In this document: one piece after another, positions 47,931 to 58,649 of the stretch
How positions within the stretch are numbered: position 1 is the stretch's first letter
Layout of the letters: every line of letters starts with the position of its first letter
Source of the DNA: an uncultured Pontibacter sp.
Lineage (GTDB): Bacteria; Bacteroidota; Bacteroidia; Cytophagales; Hymenobacteraceae
Assembly: GCA_947499125.1 (NCBI GenBank)
Contig: CANMMP010000002.1
Coordinates: forward strand, 434,001 to 498,000
DNA: 64,000 nucleotides
Direction: 5' to 3'
Program-made: the position numbers and the translations under genes
The notes under the pieces: model-generated
The model's database searches: none
Seen by the model: only the letters and a program-made list of their open reading frames with translations
Told to the model about the DNA's origin: nothing

Positions 47931-48845
47931 TTAAAACTTCATTTTCTTTATTGTGTCTTCTATTGAAAGTGAAGTAGTTGACTGCTTGTTATGGGATTTT
48001 TTCTGCGTTTTTTGCTTCTTAGGCTCAGTTGTTTGACTTAAGTCAGTGATATTTGTTTCTATGTAATTAAACTTCTCCTTACCATCATCTAACAATTCTA
48101 TTATCACTAAACTATAGTCGTCATTATTGATATTTTTTCTGGCTCTAAGTTTTGTTATTTCTTTCACAAATATTTCTTGAGAAGTCCATTTTTTTAATTG
48201 CTTTAAAGCCTTTGTATCATTACTTATAAACCATTCCGCCAAAGCATCTGTCATCAGTAGAAAGGTGCCAGGATTAAGCGTATTTCTGAGTGAACTACAG
48301 TAAACGCCTTGAGGCTCTTTGCTTATACTATCTAAGTATTTTGGAAAGTCATTAAATATAAATCCATCTTTTAGAGGTAGACTATCATAATGGAATAACT
48401 CCTTTTTATTTTCTCCCGATTGGTCAGCAGTACTTGGTATATAAAATAAAAAAGTGTCTCCTAAGGCTATTGCATCCCAATAGGGAGTTCTGTCTTCATA
48501 ATAAAAGTGGAGTCCAGCAAATGTAGCAGCAGCAGATCTCCGTCCTTTCTGAAATTTTTTAACAAACCATTTCTGGCCATCTTTATTTGCTAATTTGTCT
48601 ACTTCTTCTGCCCATTGGTGCTGTATTTTATGCAATGAAAGTGGCTGGTTAGTGTTTATGTGACCTGCCTGCGTTGTAAATTCATCAACAAGTAACTCAG
48701 CCCAAATACCGGATAGGAATGAGCTTGAAACACCATCAGATATAGCAAATCTATTTGTTTTAAAATTTGCTTTGTACCTATCATTACAATCGTTATAGCT
48801 TTCTTTCGCTTTATGGTATATAAATCCTCTTACCTTAATCTCCAT
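47931..48845 (-). CDS. PP2C-like phosphatase
   Basis: FAISDGVSSSFLSGIWAELLVDEF; AIALGDTFLFYI; LLMTDALAEWF; NNDDYSLVIIEL. Confidence 0.8.
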   Translation of the reverse strand: MEIKVRGFIYHKAKESYNDCNDRYKANFKTNRFAISDGVSSSFLSGIWAELLVDEFTTQAGHINTNQPLSLHKIQHQWAEEVDKLANKDGQKWFVKKFQKGRRSAAATFAGLHFYYEDRTPYWDAIALGDTFLFYIPSTADQSGENKKELFHYDSLPLKDGFIFNDFPKYLDSISKEPQGVYCSSLRNTLNPGTFLLMTDALAEWFISNDTKALKQLKKWTSQEIFVKEITKLRARKNINNDDYSLVIIELLDDGKEKFNYIETNITDLSQTTEPKKQKTQKKSHNKQSTTSLSIEDTIKKMKF

Positions 48846-48909
48846 AAGTAAATTTTGTAAATATAAACTGTAGGTTACCAGAGCTCTGCAGTATTGACTA
48901 ACACTGATT

Positions 48910-49767
48910 TTACCTCGATGAACCGAATTTTATAAATCTTATAAGGTTATCTGGTGAGGCATTAGCAATAAACCCTTTGGCATGAGTTCTTAACTTAAAG
49001 CCAAATTGTTCAGCAATAGGGAAATAAACATTTGGGACGCTGCTAGAAGTCTGGTATAGGATCTGTGCCATTTCATTTTCGTGTAGTTCCTCTTTATTAA
49101 CTGGAAACAAAATTTGGCCAGAGTCTTTTTCAATATGAACATTGAAGATTAAGGGTGAGCCATCCGAAGATTTAAGGCGCATAATCTCTTTAGAAACATT
49201 TATAGTTCTTTCAATTTCTGCTTTTTTTGAGTTGGGTCCAGAAAAAGGAACTCCATCGGTTACATTGATAATTACAGGTGCCGGGCTGTCTTGCCTCTTT
49301 TCAATCCATGCTTCAATCAACTGTTTTGCAAAGAGAAGTGCGTCTGCAATAGGTGTATTTCCCCGAGCAACAGGTTCTATAAAAACTGGTATTTCAGACG
49401 TTACACTCTCGGTCTTTCCTTGTTCATTTACGAACCACTCTGTATGATTTTCGAAGCTAGTAGGAATATCGGCATATTCACTTATAAATCCAGAATGAAT
49501 ATTGGCAACTGAGTTGCCGCCTTCTCCACCGTATCCAATAACAGAAATAAAGACTCTGTCTTTGATAGTATCTCCAGGTGTGTTCGAAATAAGTAAGTTT
49601 TCTATTGAACTATTGATTGCTCTCGCAGAGAATTTAGCTCTAGATTCATCATATGAAAATTTCTTTTTCATAGATCGAGACTGGTCTATCAGAAAGATTA
49701 TATAGCCAGGTGTGGCAGTACTCCACTGAGTTGTATACTCAGTATTTGCAGTATTCATATTTGGCAT
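48910..49767 (-). CDS. TerY-like vWA protein
   Basis: YIIFLIDQSRSMKKKF; RGNTPIADALLFAKQLI; INVTDGVPFSGPNSKKAE. Confidence 0.8.
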   Translation of the reverse strand: MPNMNTANTEYTTQWSTATPGYIIFLIDQSRSMKKKFSYDESRAKFSARAINSSIENLLISNTPGDTIKDRVFISVIGYGGEGGNSVANIHSGFISEYADIPTSFENHTEWFVNEQGKTESVTSEIPVFIEPVARGNTPIADALLFAKQLIEAWIEKRQDSPAPVIINVTDGVPFSGPNSKKAEIERTINVSKEIMRLKSSDGSPLIFNVHIEKDSGQILFPVNKEELHENEMAQILYQTSSSVPNVYFPIAEQFGFKLRTHAKGFIANASPDNLIRFIKFGSSR

Positions 49768-49871
49768 TCTTAAGACTTAATATAATATTATAATCAAGAT
49801 ATTGTATTGTTAATATATTATTAAATTTTTGATAATGTCATCATTTTGGATGTTGTTTTAAACTTATAGCT

Positions 49872-49910
49872 TAAACCTCACAGCAGGCAATAATTCTGCT
49901 GCGAGGTTTA
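49872..49910. terminator. stem-loop TAAACCTC-CAGCAG/CTGCTG-GAGGTTTA
   Basis: Near-perfect IR. Confidence 0.7.
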
Positions 49911-49914
49911 TATT

Positions 49915-50421
49915 TCACCTTACACAAGGCAACACATACCTTGGTCGACGGGGCAGCACTGTTACCAGGCCGTTCCAGATGTAGGTAGAGGCAACACCGT
50001 TGCTATACCTGACGCGTCGCTCAGCAGGTTCCTGGCGCACCAGACGTATAGCTTCACGCGGAATGTCATCCAGCGTGAAGATGTGCTTGCCGTCTTTGAA
50101 CAGGCCCGGGTCTGAGTACCAGGTTTGATTAGGGCAAAGGCGTGTATCAATTTCCCAGATGTCGTAGAGCCAGTCCAACATGTTGGGGTCCTCGTAGTCC
50201 CACATTTCTTCAAAGAATGGCCACCACAGAAAATTATCTAGTGCGTGCAAATTGTTGGCAAACACAGCTGCCGGGTAGTTAAACTTGGGGCCGAAGCGAA
50301 TGTCGTTGCGGGCGAGAATGCCGAGGCGGTCTATGGAGTCGCGGTTCTCGGAAGGGGAGATGTGGTACACGTAGCGGATTGGCTCTACAGCCGGCGAGTT
50401 AAGATAGTTTTCTCTGCACAT
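49915..50421 (-). CDS. putative ADP-ribosyltransferase-fold protein
   Basis: YVYHISPSENRDSIDRLGILARNDIRFGPKFNYPAAVFAN resembles ART H-x-(S/T)...I...GI core; weak. Confidence 0.4.
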   Translation of the reverse strand: MCRENYLNSPAVEPIRYVYHISPSENRDSIDRLGILARNDIRFGPKFNYPAAVFANNLHALDNFLWWPFFEEMWDYEDPNMLDWLYDIWEIDTRLCPNQTWYSDPGLFKDGKHIFTLDDIPREAIRLVRQEPAERRVRYSNGVASTYIWNGLVTVLPRRPRYVLPCVR

Positions 50422-50885
50422 AACAAAAGTTTAAGATTTTGAACATTGCACTCCTGTTATAGCAGTTTAGGCTGCTTTTCAGGTAATGGATAAATAGTTT
50501 AAAATCTGGTGTGCAGAGCTGTTGGCCCAGTTTTGTTATGTTGTCATTAACTTTTAGATCTCGTTATGTAAATGCTAATTTAGTGATTTTTCTTCAAAAT
50601 ATTACTATATACATCTCTTCTTATTCATCATATTTTATTCCATAAAACAAGCTGCTCAATTCATTGACTATAGACAATAAAAGTACGAATCATGCTTGCA
50701 TTTTCTTTATTATTTACACTGAAAAATACCTTTTCCCATTACTTAAGATTGATAAAGTATTTTACTTAAATTTGGCTACTCCTATATAATGAGAATTATA
50801 AACATTATATCATACTCATAGCGCTTAATAAGAAGGTGAAGAAAAAAAGTAGGGGTAATATTACTAATTAACGAGGCAACACAAC

Positions 50886-53800
50886 ATGGCTTTAACTGAT
50901 ACAAAGCAACAACTAAAAGATTTACTTACAGAACTCTTTCAATTAAATAATTCTGACCTTGATTTTGGTATTTACCGAATTCTAAACATCAAGTCAAAAG
51001 AAATTGAGCAATTTATTGAACATCAACTAGATGAAAAAGTTGAGGAAGTGAAAGCTAAAATATTAGCTAGGCAGGGTGATGGTTTGCAAGCAAAACTCGA
51101 TACAGCAAAAGAAACCTTGGTTAAAACTTTTCAAGTTGACTTTCAGAAAGATGATGATATTGATTTAAAGGTTGCAACATATGGTCAACTCCCTTTGTTT
51201 CAGGAGCAGTTAAGTAATTATAAAGAAGCCAAAGCAAGAATAGATGCTCTTCAGGTGTCCGAAGAAACTGAGAGATCAATTTATAATGAATTGTACCGCT
51301 TCTTCGACAGATACTATGAAGCAGGTGACTTTGTAAGCAAACCTCGCGCTGGACAAAATAATTACCTTATTCCTTATGATGGAGAAGAAGTAAAATTATA
51401 TTGGGCGAACCACGATCAGTACTATATTAAAACTGGTGAAAACTTTAAAAATTATTTGTTTCATAACCAGTCTGAGAATCCTGATACCTTTACACAGGTC
51501 GAGTTTAAGATATTAGATGTAGAATCAGCTTTAAATAATAATAAGGAAGAGAAAGGACGCCTATTTGTACCTGCAGAGGAACCAGTTGAATGGATTGTGG
51601 ATGAAAGGAAACTTTTAGTTAAGTTTTATTATAAGGTTCCGTCTGCCGATGAAAAAAGTAAGTGGGGTGATAAACAAAATGTTGCTACTGACAATAAAGG
51701 TATAAATCAAAGACTTTACCTGTTTCTAGAAGAGAAGATAAAGGAAATTAATGATCCTGAATTATTCTTACTGCATTCTAAAACACGATTAAATGCTAAG
51801 AAAGAATCCATCCCACTTATAAAGTACCACCTTCATCGGTACGTCACTGTTAGTAAAGCAGATTACTTTATACACAAAGATCTTAGAGGTTTTTTGAAAC
51901 GAGAGCTGGACTTCTTCCTGAAAAATGAGATACTAAGTATTCAATTTCTAGATTCAAACTGGAAAGAAGAAGAAGTTCAAGAAGCTATTAAAAGTAATGT
52001 TTTAAGAGCTTCTGCAATACGTGATATTGCAGTATCAGTTATTGACTTTGTTAGCGAACTAGAAGATTTTCAGAAACGTCTTTTTGAGAAGAAGAAGTTT
52101 GTTGTACAAAGTGATTATTGCTTGACACTTGACCGCATACCATCTGAAGTATATGACGAAATAACAGAGTATATACTCAATGATCCTGCAAAAAAACAAA
52201 TTAAGGAGTGGAAAGATAATCTAAAAATTGTTGCTTCAAAAGTAAATGTCAATAAGGAATACTTAATAGAAAATGATAAATTAATTATTGATACTCAGTA
52301 TCTGCCTGACGCATTGAAATGGAAGTTGATTGCGTCTATTAATAATTTGGATGAAGCCATTAATGGTGTGCTAATAAATTCTGAAAATCTACAAGCGCTG
52401 TCTCTGTTAAGGCAAAAATACCTTAACAAAATAAAGTGCATTTATATTGATCCGCCATACAATACAGGCGATAATGATTTTCTATACAAGGATAATTATC
52501 GTCACTCAAGCTGGATTTCAATGATGAATGATAGATTTAAAGAAGCCAATAAGCTTTTAAGCAATAATGGAGCAATTTTTACGCAGATCAATGAAAAAGA
52601 ACTAAATCATTTAATAAAGCTACAAGAAAAAGTATTCGGTGATAATTTCGTTCAGACTGTAACTGTAAGAACATCTACAGCAGCAGGGTTTAAAACTGTT
52701 AATCCAGGTGCTGTTAGTGTTTCTGAATACATTACATGGTTTGCAAAGAATAGAAATGACTTTGAGTTTAAAAAAGTATTTGTTGAATGCGAATACCAAA
52801 AAGATTATAATAAATACATTGTAAACATTGAGGAACATCCCACTAAATGGACGTCTGTTCCTATAAAAGATGTAGTACTTAAAAGCTTAGGTTTTAAAAC
52901 ATTAAGAGATGCAAAGAAAAAATATGGTGATGCGATAGCTCAAGCAGTCATTAGTGTTTCTATAGCACAATTTGCTCTTGAAAATGCTAATAGGATTTTC
53001 ACAACATACGCTCCTCACAAACCTTCTGGAATTCTTAAAGACTTAATCGAGCAATCAAAGGTTGAGCGAGATACAATTCTTTACCATCCAAGAGAAGACG
53101 GGTTAGAGCCATTTATTGTGCTTAACGGAAGATTATTCGCTTTTTATAAGAATAAGTTAAAGCAAATAGATGGGAGAAATGTTCCAACACAGCTTTTATC
53201 AGATTTCTGGGATGATTTGTCTTGGGACTCACTTTCAAGCGAAGGTGGAGTGACTTTTAAGAATGGGAAAAAGCCCGAACAGCTAATCCGAAGAATATTG
53301 GATATAGCTGATGTTAAGCCTACTGAATTTGTATTGGATTATTTTGCCGGAAGCGCAACAACTGCAGCTGCTGCTACAAAATATGGGGTTAAATGGCTAA
53401 CAGTTGAAATGGGATCCTATTTTGATGATTTGTGTTTACCAAGACTAAAGAAAGTGTTATTTGGTGAACAAACTGGTATTTCGAAAATACAGGGATGGAA
53501 AGGGGGAGGTATATTTCAATACCTTAAACTTGAACAATACGAAGATACTTTAAATAATATTAGTTTTGGAGATGATGTGTTGCAGCTAGGATTTTTGGAG
53601 AATATAAAGTACCAGTTAACAAGTGGAATTAGCGGAAGTGATAGTTTACTTAACCTTGATAAATTTACTAAGCCCTTCAATTACTCAATGAAAATTGTTC
53701 AACAGAATGAGGTAAAGGAAGGAACAAAAGTTGATTTAGTAACGACCTTTAATTTTCTGTTAGGCATTGATGTGGTACGCTATAAACTAGACAAGTATGA

Positions 53801-54029
53801 TGAATTAGACTATCGGCTTGTATTTGGTAAAAAGGGGAAACAGGCATACTTAATAGTTTGGCGTAATTATGATGAGCTCACAATCAATTTAACTTCTGAG
53901 CGAGATTGGCTTATTGCTCAGGAATGGTTTGATAGCCATGCTATTTTATATTGTAATGGAGATAATGCTTTTGGTGCAAATCCTATTGAGCCCGAATTTA
54001 GCCGTTTAATGACTGATCCTATTGCCTAA
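50886..54029 (+). CDS. type III-like site-specific adenine DNA methyltransferase (Mod) with large N-terminal extension
   Basis: IKCIYIDPPYNTGDNDFLYKDNYRHSSW; FVLDYFAGSATTAAAATKYG. Confidence 0.85.
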   Translation: MALTDTKQQLKDLLTELFQLNNSDLDFGIYRILNIKSKEIEQFIEHQLDEKVEEVKAKILARQGDGLQAKLDTAKETLVKTFQVDFQKDDDIDLKVATYGQLPLFQEQLSNYKEAKARIDALQVSEETERSIYNELYRFFDRYYEAGDFVSKPRAGQNNYLIPYDGEEVKLYWANHDQYYIKTGENFKNYLFHNQSENPDTFTQVEFKILDVESALNNNKEEKGRLFVPAEEPVEWIVDERKLLVKFYYKVPSADEKSKWGDKQNVATDNKGINQRLYLFLEEKIKEINDPELFLLHSKTRLNAKKESIPLIKYHLHRYVTVSKADYFIHKDLRGFLKRELDFFLKNEILSIQFLDSNWKEEEVQEAIKSNVLRASAIRDIAVSVIDFVSELEDFQKRLFEKKKFVVQSDYCLTLDRIPSEVYDEITEYILNDPAKKQIKEWKDNLKIVASKVNVNKEYLIENDKLIIDTQYLPDALKWKLIASINNLDEAINGVLINSENLQALSLLRQKYLNKIKCIYIDPPYNTGDNDFLYKDNYRHSSWISMMNDRFKEANKLLSNNGAIFTQINEKELNHLIKLQEKVFGDNFVQTVTVRTSTAAGFKTVNPGAVSVSEYITWFAKNRNDFEFKKVFVECEYQKDYNKYIVNIEEHPTKWTSVPIKDVVLKSLGFKTLRDAKKKYGDAIAQAVISVSIAQFALENANRIFTTYAPHKPSGILKDLIEQSKVERDTILYHPREDGLEPFIVLNGRLFAFYKNKLKQIDGRNVPTQLLSDFWDDLSWDSLSSEGGVTFKNGKKPEQLIRRILDIADVKPTEFVLDYFAGSATTAAAATKYGVKWLTVEMGSYFDDLCLPRLKKVLFGEQTGISKIQGWKGGGIFQYLKLEQYEDTLNNISFGDDVLQLGFLENIKYQLTSGISGSDSLLNLDKFTKPFNYSMKIVQQNEVKEGTKVDLVTTFNFLLGIDVVRYKLDKYDELDYRLVFGKKGKQAYLIVWRNYDELTINLTSERDWLIAQEWFDSHAILYCNGDNAFGANPIEPEFSRLMTDPIA

Positions 54030-54042
54030 GGGAAGTAAGAAT

Positions 54043-57000
54043 ATGCCTACTTTAAAAGAACGTTTAGTTTTATTAGATTTTTTATTGCCAAAGTTTGGCT
54101 TCAATAACTTTGATGAACTTCAACGCAAATTCAGAGACTTAGAGCTCGATAGCTCTACACCAGACAATTCCGTTTTTTATGTGAATTTAGCTTCTAAGGT
54201 TAATTTTTCAGAAGTAACATTAAAACAGTATGATGATAATTTACTGAGCTATTTACAAAAGATTAATCGTGGTAAAGAGAAGCCAATTAGGTTAAAGTAC
54301 TATCAATATTTTTCGCTGCTGTTTACAGAATATTACTTAGATAGATACTTTACTGATAAACATGAACTAAAGGATGAGCTAAATTTAGCTTTATCTACAA
54401 TTGCCAATGAAGTATATAAAACTCTACCGGCTTTCACAGAAGAGGATTTGAATAAATTGGCTTTTTGGAATGCTACAGGTTCAGGTAAAACATTTATACT
54501 TCACTTAAACATACTGCAGTATCAACATTATGCGCATCTAAATGATGTAAGAGGTGGCAATCTGTTACTACTTACGCCTAATGAGGATCTTAGCATACAG
54601 CATTTAGATGATTTAAAAAGAAGTGGTATTGAAGCTAATTATTATCTACAAGATAAACATAGCGATAAGGTTAAGGTAATAGATATAAATAAGATTCGAG
54701 AGTTCTCTTCTGGTAAGGGAGTTAGTATTCCATTAGCAGAATTTGATCGCAATAATGCCATTTTTGTTGATGAAGGCCATAAAGGAGACAGTAAAGAAGA
54801 TAGTGCTTGGCGTAAGATCCGAAATACATTAAGTAGTGAAGGTTTTGCTTTTGAGTATAGCGCCACATTTGGGCAATTAAATGATGAAGCCTTACTGAAT
54901 GAATATGGTAAGTGTGTTGTATTTGACTATAGTTACGGCCATTTTTACGAAGATGGCTATGGCAAGGATTATTGGATACATAACCTTAAAGGAAATAGAA
55001 TACTTGAAGAAACGGAGAAACAACGACAATATTTACTCCAGAATCTTTTACTATTTGTTCAACAGAAGCTATACTTTATAAATAATCATGATGTTCTAAA
55101 GCCTTCTGAGATAGAGAACCCATTATTAATTTTTGTAGGTAGTTCGGTAGAACCTAAGCCATCATCAAAGGCTGTTAAAGATGAGAATAATAATGTTATA
55201 AGTGATGTTTTAAAAGTCTTAGACTTTTTAAACGATTTCTTAACTGACAGGGATAAGTATATTGAGTGGATTAAAACTTTAAAAGATAATTCACCTCAAG
55301 CAATCTTCAAAGAAGACTATTTTAGTAAACTATCCTATTTGTTTGCGAGCGACAATAATAGCGACGAGCTATATGATCTGTGTTTAAGAACAGTATTTAA
55401 TCATAATACTGTAGGAAATCTAGAGCTTTATACATTAAGAAACTCTAGTGGGGAAATAGGTTTGAAGATTGCAGGAGCAGACCATTATTTTGCTTTAATC
55501 TACATTGGTGATACAGCCACCTTTAAAGCACCTATACAAGGCAAATTCACTTTTAAGAATGATGTAACCTCTAGCTCCTTATTTGAATCATTGAAAGATA
55601 GCTCAAAGTACCCCGTTAATATTTTGATCGGAGCTAGAAAGTTTATTGTTGGCTGGAACAGTTATAGAGTATCTTCTATTGGCTTAATAAACTTTGGTAG
55701 AGCTAGAGGGTCTCAAATTATTCAATTATTTGGACGTGGAATCAGGCTTAGAGGAAAAGAAAGTTCTTTAAAGCGTAGCAAAAACGAGCCTGATGCACCT
55801 GCAAATATCTCCATAGTTGAAACTCTAAATGTGTTCGGATTAGATGCCGATTACATGGAGAAATTTAGTGATGATCTTAAGAAAGAGGGTATAAAAACTG
55901 ATAAAAAGAGTTTAACCTTTGATGTGAGCATCACACACAATTTAGAAGAAGCGCAATTGCTTACTTTAGTACCAGATCATGAAGTACCTAAATTTGAATC
56001 AACTGAGGTTCTAAGGCTAATTTACTTAGAGTCAGTAAAGGTTGTTGTTGATATTTCAACTAAAAAATTTGTAGCAATTGCTGGGCAGCAAAATGTAGCA
56101 CAGCAAAACACTACAATTAATTTTAGGCTATCAGAGGAATTATTAGGGTTAGTAAATTGGGACAGAATTTATACTGAACTGCTGCTGTATAAAAAGCGCC
56201 TGGCAAGTCCTAGAATGCCTAACCTCCATATTCCTAGGAATCTTAAGCAATTGCTACAACAGATGAATTATAGAGTTGTAGCTGACGGGGAGTTTAAGAT
56301 TTCTAAGTTAGAGGATATTGAAAAGTTACAAAAGCTAGTGTTTCAAATTGTACGAAAGTATACGGAGCTATTTTATAAAAGACACCTTAAAAACTATATA
56401 GGTAATAATTTAACAACTCAAGTTCTAACTGGAAATAACTCTAGTATTTCACAGGCTAGATGGGAGTTTGAGATAGTAACTACCAATATTAATGGGGATG
56501 AACTCGAAGGTATAGAGGGTATAATTAGTACTATTACAAATTTATCTGATACGTTAACAAATTATCCTGAGAAACTGAGAGAGAATAATTACCTATTAAA
56601 TGAATGGAATGATGCACATTTATATCAACCTTTATTTAAAGATGATTCTGCTCAGACTCTTTCTGCTGGTAGTGTAAAAGTTATCAATTCCATAAGGCCT
56701 GCTGGCTTGAATTTAGGTGAATATACTTTTGTAGAACATTTGAGAAATTTTATTTCATCACAAAAAAGTCGTTATCCTGATTATGAGTTTTACCTTTTAA
56801 GAAACATGAGCCGTGGAAATGGCTTGGGGTTTTACTTTTTAGCAGGGGGGTTCTATCCTGACTTTATGCTATGGATTAAAGAAAAAAACTCCAGTAAGCA
56901 GTATTTGACTTTCATAGACCCCCACGGCTTGAGAAACGAGTCTGGATGGGAGAGCCCAAAAATTAGTTTGCATTCAACAATAAAAGAGTTAGAAGCTAAT

Positions 57001-57225
57001 CTAGGAGAACCGAATTTAGTATTAAACTCATTTGTGCTTCAGCCCCCACCAAATTCTCTTTTCACTACAGGTTTAAATACATGGCACAGAGAAGATGATC
57101 CAGCAAGAGAAGTACTATTAGATGAGTATGCCGCAAATAAACATGTTTTTGCAATTCCCATTGATGGTAACATCTCAGGGCCTGGTGGATATATTGATAA
57201 GATTATTAGTAAGATTTTAGCATAA
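54043..57225 (+). CDS. type III-like restriction subunit (SF2 helicase with C-terminal nuclease-like region)
   Basis: FWNATGSGKTFILHLNI; IFVDEGHKGD; QLFGRGIRLRG; GGFYPDFMLWIKEKNSSKQYLTFIDPHG. Confidence 0.85.
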   Translation: MPTLKERLVLLDFLLPKFGFNNFDELQRKFRDLELDSSTPDNSVFYVNLASKVNFSEVTLKQYDDNLLSYLQKINRGKEKPIRLKYYQYFSLLFTEYYLDRYFTDKHELKDELNLALSTIANEVYKTLPAFTEEDLNKLAFWNATGSGKTFILHLNILQYQHYAHLNDVRGGNLLLLTPNEDLSIQHLDDLKRSGIEANYYLQDKHSDKVKVIDINKIREFSSGKGVSIPLAEFDRNNAIFVDEGHKGDSKEDSAWRKIRNTLSSEGFAFEYSATFGQLNDEALLNEYGKCVVFDYSYGHFYEDGYGKDYWIHNLKGNRILEETEKQRQYLLQNLLLFVQQKLYFINNHDVLKPSEIENPLLIFVGSSVEPKPSSKAVKDENNNVISDVLKVLDFLNDFLTDRDKYIEWIKTLKDNSPQAIFKEDYFSKLSYLFASDNNSDELYDLCLRTVFNHNTVGNLELYTLRNSSGEIGLKIAGADHYFALIYIGDTATFKAPIQGKFTFKNDVTSSSLFESLKDSSKYPVNILIGARKFIVGWNSYRVSSIGLINFGRARGSQIIQLFGRGIRLRGKESSLKRSKNEPDAPANISIVETLNVFGLDADYMEKFSDDLKKEGIKTDKKSLTFDVSITHNLEEAQLLTLVPDHEVPKFESTEVLRLIYLESVKVVVDISTKKFVAIAGQQNVAQQNTTINFRLSEELLGLVNWDRIYTELLLYKKRLASPRMPNLHIPRNLKQLLQQMNYRVVADGEFKISKLEDIEKLQKLVFQIVRKYTELFYKRHLKNYIGNNLTTQVLTGNNSSISQARWEFEIVTTNINGDELEGIEGIISTITNLSDTLTNYPEKLRENNYLLNEWNDAHLYQPLFKDDSAQTLSAGSVKVINSIRPAGLNLGEYTFVEHLRNFISSQKSRYPDYEFYLLRNMSRGNGLGFYFLAGGFYPDFMLWIKEKNSSKQYLTFIDPHGLRNESGWESPKISLHSTIKELEANLGEPNLVLNSFVLQPPPNSLFTTGLNTWHREDDPAREVLLDEYAANKHVFAIPIDGNISGPGGYIDKIISKILA

Positions 57226-57266
57226 ACTTTCTTAGTTAATAGCTTTTTAAATTTAAATTTAATTTT

Positions 57267-57319
57267 AAATCTACATTACAATAAGAGCGCTTTATTTATT
57301 CTTATTGTAGTGTAGATTT
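57267..57319. terminator. stem-loop AAATCTACATTACAATAAG/CTTATTGTAGTGTAGATTT
   Basis: 19-bp IR with a single G-U-compatible mismatch, followed by T-run. Confidence 0.8.
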
Positions 57320-57379
57320 TTTCTATGCTATACTTCTCAATGCCTTCGCGCTGCCTGCGGGGTGGAAAATATTACAAAG

Positions 57380-58063
57380 TTAGTTTACTGGTTCCAGAAG
57401 CGGTGCTATAAAATCTTCACCGCCTAAGTCCGGGAATCTGTCTATCAAAGTCTGTATTAGAGGAATAATGCGGTTATAAAAGTCCCGTATAGTAGGCTGG
57501 TTGCCCACAGGAGTTTGCAGTTCGCGGCGTTTGCGTATGGCAAGCATCCTGCACATGCTAAAGTTGGTGTTTTGGTCGGCAAACCTTGCAACACGCCGTA
57601 CGGCATTATAGAGTAATTCCGGATCTCGTGTACCGCGCATCATTGGCCCGTGGTAACCAATCAAAAACCGAAGCAGTATTTCCAGCTTTTCATAATTCAC
57701 CTGCTCGCAAAAGGTGCGTATCTGTATAGTAAGTCTGCCTATAGTTTCTTCATCCAGTTTGTTGGGGCTGATACTGCTAAACAGGAAATCATAAGCGGGC
57801 ATGTGTTCTGGGCGGGTATCACGCATAAAACCCTTAATCAGCCCTTTTACGTTTTCGGCAGCCGTGTATTTCAGAAGCAGCTCCACGCTATTCTGTACGG
57901 TACGTAAGCGCATAGTATTTGTAGGTATAGGCGACGGCATACGGCCGTTTACATATAAGCGAAACAGGTTAGTATAAAATAGAGCATCATTTTCCTGCTG
58001 ATCTTCGTTGGCATCGTTTGCAAGCGATTTAATTAGGGTAAGGGCGTAGTCTAATTTGTTCAT
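57380..58063 (-). CDS. hypothetical protein
   Basis: 227-aa ORF. Confidence 0.65.
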   Translation of the reverse strand: MNKLDYALTLIKSLANDANEDQQENDALFYTNLFRLYVNGRMPSPIPTNTMRLRTVQNSVELLLKYTAAENVKGLIKGFMRDTRPEHMPAYDFLFSSISPNKLDEETIGRLTIQIRTFCEQVNYEKLEILLRFLIGYHGPMMRGTRDPELLYNAVRRVARFADQNTNFSMCRMLAIRKRRELQTPVGNQPTIRDFYNRIIPLIQTLIDRFPDLGGEDFIAPLLEPVN

Positions 58064-58120
58064 AAAGTGGTTGAGTGCTTATGTGCTTATTTTGGATGAA
58101 CTATAAATGTAGGCAGGCAA

Positions 58121-58615
58121 CTATAGTTTAGCTGCAGTGGCTTTAATCTTCAGTTGCCCATTTTCAAAACTATAGCTATAGCTCTCAAACAGTATCTTTA
58201 GGGTAGCTTTGCCGTCGGCATTACCGGTAAGTATGGCGTTCTGGCCAAATTCCTGACCTAACGCAATGGCAATATCTTCTTTAATGTTAGCGACAAAATA
58301 GCTTTCTTCAGCGGGCCACTCAGTATCTTGGCCCTGGCCTTTGCCTGGTAAAGGATCGTACTCTTTAAGTTTTGCATACAGTTCCTGCTGCTTATCGTGG
58401 TTATACTGAGCGGGCATGGAAATAGAGTAGGGGTTCCAGGCTGTTATAAAAGCCCAGCTGTTAATGCCATTTGCTTTCAAAAAATCGGCAAAAGTAGTGT
58501 TCGCATCATTCAAACGGATAACGTATAGCTGTTGCGGGGTTTCAAAACTATAATCTGTGTTGTGGTAAGCCTCTATTAGATAAGGAGCTAAAGGTTGGCT
58601 GTAATTTGTAGGCAT
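58121..58615 (-). CDS. DUF3293 protein
   Basis: LYVIRLNDANTTFADFLKANGINSWAFITAWNPYS. Confidence 0.75.
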   Translation of the reverse strand: MPTNYSQPLAPYLIEAYHNTDYSFETPQQLYVIRLNDANTTFADFLKANGINSWAFITAWNPYSISMPAQYNHDKQQELYAKLKEYDPLPGKGQGQDTEWPAEESYFVANIKEDIAIALGQEFGQNAILTGNADGKATLKILFESYSYSFENGQLKIKATAAKL

Positions 58616-58649
58616 AAAGTTTGTTTTGTACGGCAATATAGGTATAAAT

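Noticed and set aside
50420-50540. CATAACAAAA/TTTTGTTATG inverted repeat upstream of ORF 49915-50421
   Set aside because: Widely spaced AT-rich arms, plausible by chance in this composition.
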